Assembly: GCA_029940245.1 (NCBI GenBank) | Contig: JAOZRF010000112.1 | Coordinates: 1 to 8,080 of the forward strand | Reading direction: 5' to 3' | Source of the DNA: Desulfobacula sp. | GTDB lineage: Bacteria; Desulfobacterota; Desulfobacteria; Desulfobacterales; Desulfobacteraceae | DNA: 8,080 nucleotides | In this document: positions 1 to 5,984 of the stretch, in pieces | Layout of the letters: each line of letters opens with the position of its first letter | Numbering within the stretch: the stretch's first letter is position 1 | The notes under the pieces: generated by a model | The model's database searches: none | What the model was told of the DNA's origin: nothing | What the model saw: the letters and a program-made list of their open reading frames with translations, nothing else | Made by a program: the position numbers and the translations under genes

Positions 1-54
1 GGTCGCCCCACACGCCCCTCAAGCGTGCGTGTCTACCAATTCCACCACTTCGGC
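1..54 (-). tRNA. tRNA-Leu (anticodon GAG), 3' part cut off by window start
   Basis: The minus strand from position 54 downwards reads as the 5' portion of a type II tRNA. It has a 7-nt acceptor strand GCCGAAG, a D arm with GGAATTGGTAGAC, and an anticodon stem CACGC/GCGUG around the loop UUGAGGG. The anticodon GAG is at positions 20-18, so it decodes leucine CUC/CUU codons. The start of the long variable arm is visible before the window ends; the T arm and 3' acceptor strand are outside. It lies 37 bp downstream of secG on the same strand with no terminator between them, so it may be processed from the secG transcript. As I recall, E. coli has the same neighbourhood (secG followed by leuU, also GAG). 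Identity is clear from the anticodon stem-loop; only completeness is unknown. Confidence 0.95.
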
Positions 55-91
55 ATTGGTTTTTTACTCAATTTCGGTCTTAAGTTCTTGC

Positions 92-379
92 TCATTTACC
101 GGTCTGTTCGACGGGAATCGCGTTGCCCTTCATCACTGATGTGTCTGACTGATGACCTGACATATAAGCCAGGCTCAATGAGGTTATCATGAAAAGAATG
201 GCAACCCCTGTCGTGATTTTAGTCAGTATGGTTGCAGGACCACCCGCACCAAAAAGGGTCTGGCCTGATCCGCCACCAAGAGAAACGCCCATTTCAGCGC
301 CTTTACCGCTTTGAAGCAATACGATCAAAATCAATAAGATGCAACATGTAACATGTAATGAGAGGAATAAAGTTGTCAT
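92..379 (-). CDS. secG: Preprotein translocase subunit SecG
   Basis: SecG is the small inner-membrane subunit of the SecYEG channel and assists SecA-driven protein export. The 95-residue product has the family's usual layout. There is a first hydrophobic segment at about residues 4-22, then the conserved cytoplasmic loop LLQSGKGAEMG followed by GGGSGQTLFGAGG. A second hydrophobic segment spans about residues 50-72, with FMITSLSLAY, and a short polar tail follows. The length is normal for short SecG proteins. The gene begins 5 bp after the tpiA stop codon. The sequence before its ATG (AAATAACAAAT) has no Shine-Dalgarno, so initiation probably depends on ribosomes finishing tpiA. tpiA-secG adjacency is widespread in bacteria. 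The tRNA-Leu gene follows it. Confidence 0.96.
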   Translation of the reverse strand: MTTLFLSLHVTCCILLILIVLLQSGKGAEMGVSLGGGSGQTLFGAGGPATILTKITTGVAILFMITSLSLAYMSGHQSDTSVMKGNAIPVEQTGK

Positions 380-384
380 ATTTG

Positions 385-1143
385 TTATTTATTGTATTTT
401 ATAATGTTAATAAATTTATCTGCATCAAGGCTTGCTCCACCAACAAGAGCTCCGTCAACATCCTCAATATCCATTAAGTTTTTTGCATTCTCTGGGTTTA
501 CCGAACCGCCATACAATATTCGTGTCTGGTCGGAAAAGTCCTTTGAAAATAATTTTTCAAGCAAAGAACGCAAGTGTTGATGAACCTGCATTACCTGATC
601 AACACCGGCTGTCTTTCCAGTACCGATTGCCCATACAGGTTCGTAAGCCAGAACTAAATGTGCAAGATCATCAAGACCAAAGCCTTTTAACCCATCCGAC
701 ACCTGTTTGTCAAGTACTGAAAACGTTTTTTCTTCATTTCTCTGGGTTTCCGACTCTCCGATGCAAAGAATCGGTTTTAACCCGACTTCAACGGCAGCTT
801 TGATTTTTCTGCATACGGATGTATCGGTTTCTCTGAAATACAATCTTCTTTCAGAATGCCCGATGATAACATATTGGGCTCCGGCAGCTTTGATCATATC
901 TGCTGAGACTTCACCTGTAAAAGCCCCTTGTTTTTCAAAATATAGATTTTGCGCGCCGATTTTTATATTGGTGTCCTCAAGGGATGCCGCAACCAATGGC
1001 AAAGAAAGAAAAGTCGGGGCTATCATGACTTCTGTATCTTTAATATCTGAACAAAGCCGGGCAAGTGTTGTGGCTGTTTCTACAGCCTCAGTACCGGTTT
1101 TATACATTTTCCAGTTACCGGCAATTAAAGGGGTTCGTTTCAT
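385..1143 (-). CDS. tpiA: Triosephosphate isomerase
   Basis: This enzyme interconverts dihydroxyacetone phosphate and glyceraldehyde 3-phosphate in glycolysis and gluconeogenesis. It is a cytoplasmic TIM barrel, normally a dimer. All catalytic landmarks are present in the 252-residue product: GNWKM with Lys12, the IIGHSERR motif with His96, the AYEPVWAIGTGK motif with Glu168 and the flexible phosphate-gripping loop, then YGGSVNPENA and GALVGGASL for phosphate binding. I chose the ATG at 1143 because a strong GGAGG lies 6 nt upstream and the protein then starts MKRTPLIAGNWKM, typical of the family. An in-frame TTG at 1161 would add six residues but lies upstream of that GGAGG. The gene starts 18 bp after the gap stop and is followed 5 bp later by secG, which suggests one transcript. 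No pgk lies between gap and tpiA. Confidence 0.97.
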   Translation of the reverse strand: MKRTPLIAGNWKMYKTGTEAVETATTLARLCSDIKDTEVMIAPTFLSLPLVAASLEDTNIKIGAQNLYFEKQGAFTGEVSADMIKAAGAQYVIIGHSERRLYFRETDTSVCRKIKAAVEVGLKPILCIGESETQRNEEKTFSVLDKQVSDGLKGFGLDDLAHLVLAYEPVWAIGTGKTAGVDQVMQVHQHLRSLLEKLFSKDFSDQTRILYGGSVNPENAKNLMDIEDVDGALVGGASLDADKFINIIKYNK

Positions 1144-1149
1144 TTTATG

Positions 1150-1154
1150 CCTCC
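1150..1154 (-). promoter_or_regulatory. Shine-Dalgarno of tpiA
   Basis: The minus strand reads GGAGG, 6 nt before the ATG at 1143. It decides between this ATG and the in-frame TTG at 1161, which lies upstream of it and would leave the site inside the coding sequence. Confidence 0.85.
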
Positions 1155-1161
1155 GGATCAA

Positions 1162-2169
1162 TTATAGTGATTTGCCTGTCAATAATGCAAGATCAACCAT
1201 TCTACTGGAATAGCCGGCTTCATTATCATACCATGAAAAGATTTTTACCATATTGCCGTTAATAACATCCGTGCATCCGGCATCAACAATTGAGGACAGG
1301 GGATTAGAGTTGAAATCAATGGACACAAGAGGAATATCGCAAAATCCCAATATACCCTTAAGGTTTTCATTGGATGCTTTTTCTAAAGCCTGGTTCACTT
1401 GTATTTTTTCAAGGCCCCCTTTCTCGGTCACCACGACAAAATCAACCAGGGAAACATTGGGTGTCGGTACCCGAACGGATAATCCATTCAGTTTTCCTTT
1501 AAGCTCAGGAAGCACTAATGATACTGCTTTTGCAGCACCGGTGGTGGTTGGTATCATTGATATGCCGGCTGCCCGGGCTCTTCTCAAATCTTTATGGGGG
1601 AAATCAAGAATACGCTGATCACCTGTATAAGAATGAATGGTTGTCATCATTCCACTGACAATTCCAAAATTTTCAAGCAAAACTTTGGCAACTGGTGCAA
1701 GACAATTGGTTGTGCAGGAAGCGTTTGAAATGATGTTATGAGATCCAGGGTCATACATATCATGGTTTACACCCATCACAATGGTAATGTCCGGGTCACT
1801 TGCAGGCGCTGAAATAAGGACTTTTTTTGCCCCTCCCTCAAAATGTTTGGATGCGCCTTCCCGATCTCGGAAAAAACCTGTACACTCGCAAACAATATCC
1901 ACATCGGCATCCCTCCATGGAATTTGTTCGGGATTTTTAAACGCTGTGATCCTTATGGTTTTATTATCAACAATAACAGCGTCTTTGTCTGCAGACACTT
2001 TGTTTGCCAGATGTCCATGAACAGAGTCATATTCGAGAAGGTGGGCTGCTGTTTTTGTATCTGTCAGGTCATTTATAGCCGTGACTTCCACATCTGGATT
2101 CTTTAATGCTGCACGAAGGACCATCCTGCCAATTCTGCCAAATCCGTTAATACCTATTTTGATCGTCAT
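1162..2169 (-). CDS. gap: Glyceraldehyde-3-phosphate dehydrogenase, type I, NAD-type
   Basis: It catalyses the phosphorylating oxidation of glyceraldehyde 3-phosphate to 1,3-bisphosphoglycerate and the reverse reaction, in the cytoplasm. The 335-residue product has an N-terminal Rossmann fold with GINGFGRIGR (residues 6-15) and Asp34 in INDLTD, the residue that in this family favours NAD over NADP. The catalytic cysteine is Cys152 in SNASCTTNCLAP, and the catalytic histidine is His179 in TTIHSYTGDQ. Anion-site regions around PTTTGAAKA and the C-terminal WYDNEAGYS are also present. I prefer the ATG at 2169 because AAGGA lies 8 nt upstream; the ATG at 2178, three codons earlier, sits directly against that site with no spacing. 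The gene lies 39 bp after the EIIA gene and 18 bp before tpiA. The pgk gene often found between gap and tpiA is absent here. Confidence 0.97.
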   Translation of the reverse strand: MTIKIGINGFGRIGRMVLRAALKNPDVEVTAINDLTDTKTAAHLLEYDSVHGHLANKVSADKDAVIVDNKTIRITAFKNPEQIPWRDADVDIVCECTGFFRDREGASKHFEGGAKKVLISAPASDPDITIVMGVNHDMYDPGSHNIISNASCTTNCLAPVAKVLLENFGIVSGMMTTIHSYTGDQRILDFPHKDLRRARAAGISMIPTTTGAAKAVSLVLPELKGKLNGLSVRVPTPNVSLVDFVVVTEKGGLEKIQVNQALEKASNENLKGILGFCDIPLVSIDFNSNPLSSIVDAGCTDVINGNMVKIFSWYDNEAGYSSRMVDLALLTGKSL

Positions 2170-2177
2170 TTCTGCCA

Positions 2178-2182
2178 TCCTT
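2178..2182 (-). promoter_or_regulatory. Shine-Dalgarno of gap
   Basis: The minus strand reads AAGGA, 8 nt before the ATG at 2169. The site overlaps the alternative ATG at 2178-2176, so it supports the shorter MTIKIGINGFGR start. Confidence 0.7.
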
Positions 2183-2208
2183 TAATATTATTTCTGGTAA
2201 TAAAAAAT

Positions 2209-2625
2209 TTATGTTCTTTTTGTTCCTTTTAAAATTCCGCTGGCAAGGGATATACTCTTTTTCCCATGTTCTACAAGGGATAAGGATAATGTTTCCAGAT
2301 CCATTTTAGATCTTACAGTAACGGCTTTTAAAAGAATAGGAAGGTTTACCCCGGAAATAACCTCGACCTGTCCTTCTTCCAGAAAAGAATAACTCAAATT
2401 TGAAGGTGTTCCGCCAAACATATCCGTCAAAATGATAACTCCTGCATTGTCTGATTTGACTTTTAAGAGTTCTTTCTTGATTTTTTTTCTTAGACTGTCA
2501 GGATTTTCCTGAATATTAATTGAAACACAGGAAAGGTTATCCTGGCTTTTCCCTAAAATAAATTCAAGAGTTTCAATCAGAGTGCATCCTAAATTTGCAT
2601 GGGTGACTAATAGTATACCTGTCAT
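2209..2625 (-). CDS. Mannose-family PTS EIIA protein (orphan, likely regulatory)
   Basis: The 138-residue protein matches the EIIA-Man fold (PTS EIIA type-4 family). The N-terminus MTGILLVTHANLG puts the phosphorylatable histidine at His9. The region VIILTDMFGGTPSN (residues 63-76) carries the conserved aspartate near the active site, and EVISGVNLPILLKA (88-101) matches the family's IAGVNIPMLVE segment. The length equals a single EIIA domain, with no fused EIIB and no EIIB, EIIC or EIID gene nearby. A transport role is therefore unlikely from this locus alone, and a signalling role within a phosphorelay is inferred. Its ATG overlaps the rapZ stop as ATGA, and only a weak AGGGA about 12 nt upstream is seen, so translation is probably coupled. 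It occupies the slot after rapZ where enterobacteria carry npr. Its phosphate donor is not in this window. Confidence 0.9.
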   Translation of the reverse strand: MTGILLVTHANLGCTLIETLEFILGKSQDNLSCVSINIQENPDSLRKKIKKELLKVKSDNAGVIILTDMFGGTPSNLSYSFLEEGQVEVISGVNLPILLKAVTVRSKMDLETLSLSLVEHGKKSISLASGILKGTKRT

Positions 2626-3497
2626 GTTTGTTTTATATCCCTGTCAATATCTCTGTGGATCAGCTCGGGATTAAGTCCTTTTTTGTTAAGGTGTTCAAAA
2701 ATTTTTCTTGCAATGGCAACACTTCTATGTCTGCCGCCTGTACAACCAATGGCAAAGGTCAAATATGCCTTATTTTCTCTTTTATATAAAGGAATTAAAT
2801 AATCAAGAAGATTTAAATACTTTTCAAGAAAAGCCCTGGTTTCATTATTCGATAATACAAATTGTTTTACATCCTCAGATTCTCCATCCTGATTTTTAAG
2901 TTCCGGTATAAAATATGGGTTTGATAAGAATCTCATGTCCACAACAAGATCGGCATCATTTGGAATGCCATATTTAAATCCAAAAGAGATAATGTTGATT
3001 TTTGTTAAACTAATGGATTTATCCCCATCATTAATCAGATCCAGAATTCGGGATTTGAGCTGATGGACATTGTATCCAGTTGTATCGATAATATGATATG
3101 CACTTTGTTTTATGGGCAACATCATTTTTCTTTCCAGCTTGATGTTGTCCAAAAGGCTTTTTTCGTTAGAAACAGGATGCTGACGTCGGGTTTGACTGAA
3201 TCTTTTTAACAGCGTATCAATATCGGCTTCAAGAAATATGATCTGAACAGATATGCCCAAAGCCTCAATTGAACTGATGCCCGTTGCATAATTTGATATA
3301 AAGTTTTTACTCCTCATATCCATCACAAAGGCCAGTCCTTTTATATCAGGGCTTTCTTTTAACGGCAGGTCCAAAAATTTTGGCAGAAGCTCTAGGGGCA
3401 TATTATCAACACAATAAAAGGAAGCATCTTCAAATGCCTGAATGGTAGTTGTTTTTCCAGAGCCGGAAAGCCCGGTTATGATATAAACTTTTTGCAT
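2622..3497 (-). CDS. rapZ: RapZ/YvcJ family nucleotide-binding protein
   Basis: In E. coli, RapZ (former YhbJ) guides RNase E to the small RNA GlmZ and so tunes glucosamine-6-phosphate synthase; in other phyla the molecular role is less clear. The 291-residue product has a Walker A motif GLSGSGKT (residues 9-16) followed by FYCVDNMP, and the QTRRQHP motif (102-108). SFGFKYGIPNDADLVVDMRF lies at 171-190, and the C-terminal GCTGGRHRS (251-259) is typical of the ligand-binding domain. Length is close to the family's usual 280-295. The ending HRDIDRDIKQT is less basic than the E. coli tail that binds RNA (see findings). The gene starts 23 bp after the ptsN stop, with only a weak, distant AAAGG upstream. 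It overlaps the downstream EIIA gene by 4 bp. Linkage to rpoN, hpf and ptsN is conserved in proteobacteria. Confidence 0.95.
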   Translation of the reverse strand: MQKVYIITGLSGSGKTTTIQAFEDASFYCVDNMPLELLPKFLDLPLKESPDIKGLAFVMDMRSKNFISNYATGISSIEALGISVQIIFLEADIDTLLKRFSQTRRQHPVSNEKSLLDNIKLERKMMLPIKQSAYHIIDTTGYNVHQLKSRILDLINDGDKSISLTKINIISFGFKYGIPNDADLVVDMRFLSNPYFIPELKNQDGESEDVKQFVLSNNETRAFLEKYLNLLDYLIPLYKRENKAYLTFAIGCTGGRHRSVAIARKIFEHLNKKGLNPELIHRDIDRDIKQT

Positions 3498-3520
3498 TTT
3501 AAGTACATCTGACCTTTAGG

Positions 3521-3979
3521 TTAAAAGTCTTCATCCTGGTCAATTATGGTATTATAAATATCATCAACAGATTCTGCAGCGATCAATTCTTTTTTAAATT
3601 GATCCATTTTTAAAAGTTTGGAAATCTGGGCTAATACCCTGAGATGTCCACCAGTAGAGTTTTCAGGGGTCAGTAAAAGGAAAAAAATATGGACCGGTTT
3701 ATTGTCAAGGGATTCATATTCAATTCCTTCCCGGCTGAGCCCTAAACCAATAATAATCGATTGCACTGAGCCAAGTTTACCATGAGGAATGGCAATGCCG
3801 CCACCAATACCTGTGCTGCCCAATTGTTCTCTTTCCATGAGAACTATGGCGATTTCTTTTGCAGATGCTTTTGTAGTTTTTGAAATTGTCAGTGCAAGTT
3901 CATCAATGACTCCTTTTTTGTCCCGCGCGTTAAGGTTTGCAATAATAGAACTTTTGCTGAGAAGCTGGCTTATTTTCAT
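3521..3979 (-). CDS. ptsN: PTS nitrogen-regulatory EIIA protein (EIIA-Ntr)
   Basis: EIIA-Ntr is the terminal phosphoacceptor of the regulatory PTS-Ntr (PtsP-NPr-PtsN) branch. In studied proteobacteria it regulates potassium transport, sigma-54-linked functions and other targets by protein contact rather than by sugar uptake. The 152-residue product is a single PTS EIIA type-2 domain. The segment EREQLGSTGIGGGIAIPHGK (residues 50-69... start Arg50) contains the phosphorylatable His66, and a second conserved histidine, His112, is in the GGHLRVLAQISKL segment. The TPENSTGGH stretch and the length also fit PtsN. The ATG is 8 bp after the hpf stop, with AGAGGA at 3991-3996, 11 nt upstream. A two-codon ORF, ATG-TAT-TAA, lies just ahead of it. 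PtsP and NPr are not encoded in this window. Confidence 0.95.
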   Translation of the reverse strand: MKISQLLSKSSIIANLNARDKKGVIDELALTISKTTKASAKEIAIVLMEREQLGSTGIGGGIAIPHGKLGSVQSIIIGLGLSREGIEYESLDNKPVHIFFLLLTPENSTGGHLRVLAQISKLLKMDQFKKELIAAESVDDIYNTIIDQDEDF

Positions 3980-3987
3980 TTAATACA

Positions 3988-4530
3988 TTATCCTCTGGGC
4001 TGGATCAATCCCAGCTTACCATTATTGTGTTTGTACAGGACATTTACCTGCTGGGTCCTGGCATTGTTGAAAACAAAAAAAGATTGTTTACCCGAATTCA
4101 GTTCAATTGCCGCATCTTCAATATCCATAGGTTTATAGTCGATTGTTTCAATAATTATCTGATCTGTGATCAGGTTTTCTGAAACGGTCTGGATAAAATC
4201 CGGCTGCAATGGTTTATTCTTAATACTCTGTTTATTTCCTGACATATATCGCCGGGTTTTCTCTTTATTTTTATTAATTTGGATTTTAATTTTATCCATC
4301 AGCGCATCAATAGACGAATACATATTTTCTGAATCTTCCCGGGCATGGATTTTTAATTTGTCACAAGTCAGTGTAATTTCAGCTATATGTCTTATTTTTT
4401 CAACTGACAGCACAATATATGCTTCAGCAGGACTGTCCAACATTTTATCAAATTTATCAAGTTTTTTTTGAACGTAGGATTTTAAGGGAATAGAGGCATC
4501 AATCTTTTTGAAATTAACTATTGTTTGCAT
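3988..4530 (-). CDS. hpf: Ribosome hibernation-promoting factor, long form
   Basis: HPF binds the 30S decoding region and silences ribosomes under starvation. Long forms carry an extra C-terminal domain that pairs two 70S ribosomes into 100S dimers. The 180-residue product has the N-terminal S30AE-type domain (about 1-100), with IVNFKKIDASIPLKSYVQKKL at the start and the KLKIHARED strand. A variable lysine-rich linker follows (about 90-112). The C-terminal domain (about 123-180) has DYKPMDIEDA, SFFVFNNARTQQVNVLYK and GKLGLIQP, all typical of long HPF. E. coli HPF has only the first domain. I chose the ATG at 4530 because GGAGG lies 5 nt upstream and MQTIVNF matches family starts; an in-frame extension to 4599 would run back into rpoN. 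It follows rpoN by 10 bp. Confidence 0.95.
   Translation of the reverse strand: MQTIVNFKKIDASIPLKSYVQKKLDKFDKMLDSPAEAYIVLSVEKIRHIAEITLTCDKLKIHAREDSENMYSSIDALMDKIKIQINKNKEKTRRYMSGNKQSIKNKPLQPDFIQTVSENLITDQIIIETIDYKPMDIEDAAIELNSGKQSFFVFNNARTQQVNVLYKHNNGKLGLIQPRG
3991..3996 (-). promoter_or_regulatory. Probable Shine-Dalgarno of ptsN inside the hpf 3' end
   Basis: The minus strand reads AGAGGA, 11 nt before the ptsN ATG, within the last codons of hpf. The spacing is longer than usual. An ATG closer to the site (3988-3986) opens only a two-codon ORF that stops at TAA directly before the ptsN ATG. Confidence 0.5.
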
Positions 4531-4535
4531 AAAAA

Positions 4536-4540
4536 CCTCC
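4536..4540 (-). promoter_or_regulatory. Shine-Dalgarno of hpf
   Basis: The minus strand reads GGAGG, 5 nt before the ATG at 4530, in the 10-bp gap after the rpoN stop. It is one of the two strongest ribosome sites in the window. It fixes the hpf start against the upstream in-frame ATG at 4599, which lies inside rpoN. Confidence 0.85.
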
Positions 4541-5983
4541 TTAAAGCTGTTTACGTTTATTTGAAGGAAGTATGTTAAGTACTTTCCTGTATTTTGCAAC
4601 CGTTCTCCTGGCTATCTGGATATCTGCATCCTGAAGAATGCTGGATAATTTTTCATCGCTTAAAGGATTTTCATGATCTTCGTTTTTTATCAGCAGTCTT
4701 ATTTTGTCCTTTACACTTGCCGATGCAATGGATTCTCCGCTCGTACGTTCGATGGATGAATTAAAAAAATATTTTAGTTCAAAAAGTCCCTGGGGGGTAT
4801 AGGCATATTTATTGGTCGTTACACGGCTGATCGTGGATTCATGCATCTTAATATCTTCTGCGATATCCTTTAAAATAAGCGGTTTTAGATATGCAATCCC
4901 GTGTTCAAAAAATTCTTTCTGGAATTTAAGAATACTTTCCATGACAAGGTAGATGGTTTTCTGACGTTGGAGTATGCTTTTTATAAGCCAGGATGCAGAT
5001 TGCATTTTTTCATTAAGATAATTTTTTGTGTCCTTTGAAATTTTGCGGCCATGGGAAATGGTCTCTTTATAAAATCGATTGATTTTTAATTTTGGCATCC
5101 CATCATCATTCATGACAATTTTAAAACCATCCCCGTCTTTATAAATATAAATATCAGGTATAATATAGGCTGGCTCATCCGTTGAAAATTTCCGGCCGGG
5201 CTTGGGCTCAAGATATTGGATGATATTAACGGCTGCTCTGACATCATCCATGGATATTTTCAAGGCCTTTGCAATTTTTTTGGTGTTCCTGTTTTCCAGA
5301 TTTTTTAAATGGTTTTTTATGATTTCAGTTATAATGGGATTATTCATTCCAAGCTGTTCTACCTGAATTAACAGGGTCTCACAAAGATCTCCGGCACAAA
5401 CACCGGGCGGATCAAAGGTCTGAAGAATTGAAAGCACATTTTCAACCATTTTAATATCTGCATTACACGCCTTTGCGATTTCTTCAACATCAAGGCAAAG
5501 ATAACCGTCTTTATTCAGATTGCCGATTATCATGATGCCGATTTTTTCTTGTTCTTCACTCAGTCCGGAGAGCCCCAACTGCCACTGAAGATGGTCTTTC
5601 AGGGTCTTTTTCCCCGAAGTAAATGCCTCATAATTTGGCGCTTCTGATGTCTCTGATTCAGAATAGAGTCTTCCTGTTGAATTATATTCATTGATATAAT
5701 CTCCCCAGTCTGTATCAGGTCTTATTTTTTCTTCAATGGTGACTTCTTTTGCGGGGGTTTCTTTTTCAGGAAAATCAGGTTTACTTTCCAGAGCAGTAAT
5801 ATTTTTGTCAGACAGCTCATCTATCCCGGATTCTTCCAGCGCAGGATTTTGTTCCATTTCCTGTTGAATCATCTCGACAAGCTCAAGGCGGGACAATTGA
5901 AGCAGCTTTATTGCCTGCTGAAGCTGAGGCGTCATGACAAGCTGCTGAGTTAATATAAGACTTTGTTGTAATCCAAGTTCCAT
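4541..5983 (-). CDS. rpoN: RNA polymerase sigma-54 factor RpoN
   Basis: Sigma-54 directs RNA polymerase to -24/-12 promoters, which need an AAA+ enhancer-binding activator to open. The 480-residue product is full length for the family. Region I (about 1-50) is glutamine- and leucine-rich, with QQSLILTQQLVMTPQLQQAI and LLQLSRLELVEMI, and mediates activator response. Region II (about 50-120) is acidic and variable. The core-binding domain follows, with the conserved NLNKDGYL at 155-162 and FDPPGVCAGDL at 190-200. The helix-turn-helix lies at about 371-391 (LKDIAEDIKMHESTISRVT). The RpoN box ARRTVAKYR, which reads the -24 element, is at 458-466. The gene starts 1 bp after the lptB stop, with no Shine-Dalgarno visible, so it is probably translationally coupled to lptB. 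lptB-rpoN-hpf order is conserved across proteobacteria. Confidence 0.98.
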   Translation of the reverse strand: MELGLQQSLILTQQLVMTPQLQQAIKLLQLSRLELVEMIQQEMEQNPALEESGIDELSDKNITALESKPDFPEKETPAKEVTIEEKIRPDTDWGDYINEYNSTGRLYSESETSEAPNYEAFTSGKKTLKDHLQWQLGLSGLSEEQEKIGIMIIGNLNKDGYLCLDVEEIAKACNADIKMVENVLSILQTFDPPGVCAGDLCETLLIQVEQLGMNNPIITEIIKNHLKNLENRNTKKIAKALKISMDDVRAAVNIIQYLEPKPGRKFSTDEPAYIIPDIYIYKDGDGFKIVMNDDGMPKLKINRFYKETISHGRKISKDTKNYLNEKMQSASWLIKSILQRQKTIYLVMESILKFQKEFFEHGIAYLKPLILKDIAEDIKMHESTISRVTTNKYAYTPQGLFELKYFFNSSIERTSGESIASASVKDKIRLLIKNEDHENPLSDEKLSSILQDADIQIARRTVAKYRKVLNILPSNKRKQL

Positions 5984-5984
5984 A

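Noticed and set aside
55..91. Possible terminator between secG and the tRNA
   Set aside because: There is a short CTTAAG palindrome and an A-run on the minus strand, but no stable stem followed by a T-run in the direction of transcription.
707..1213. A 168-residue plus-strand open frame opposite tpiA
   Set aside because: It lies antisense to a tpiA gene with intact catalytic motifs, has no recognisable domain and has no convincing ribosome site. It is a shadow of the coding strand.
2170..2208. Possible promoter for gap in the AT-rich 39-bp spacer
   Set aside because: A TAATAT occurs near 2190 on the minus strand, but I find no matching -35 element at the right distance. AT-rich spacers produce such hexamers by chance.
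4166..4471. A 101-residue plus-strand open frame with hydrophobic stretches, opposite hpf
   Set aside because: The hydrophobic look comes from reading lysine- and aspartate-rich hpf codons in antisense. No family match can be seen and no independent gene signals are present.
4531..4599. Longer hpf with 23 extra N-terminal residues
   Set aside because: The extension runs into the 3' end of rpoN, puts the strong GGAGG inside the gene and adds residues that do not fit the S30AE domain start.
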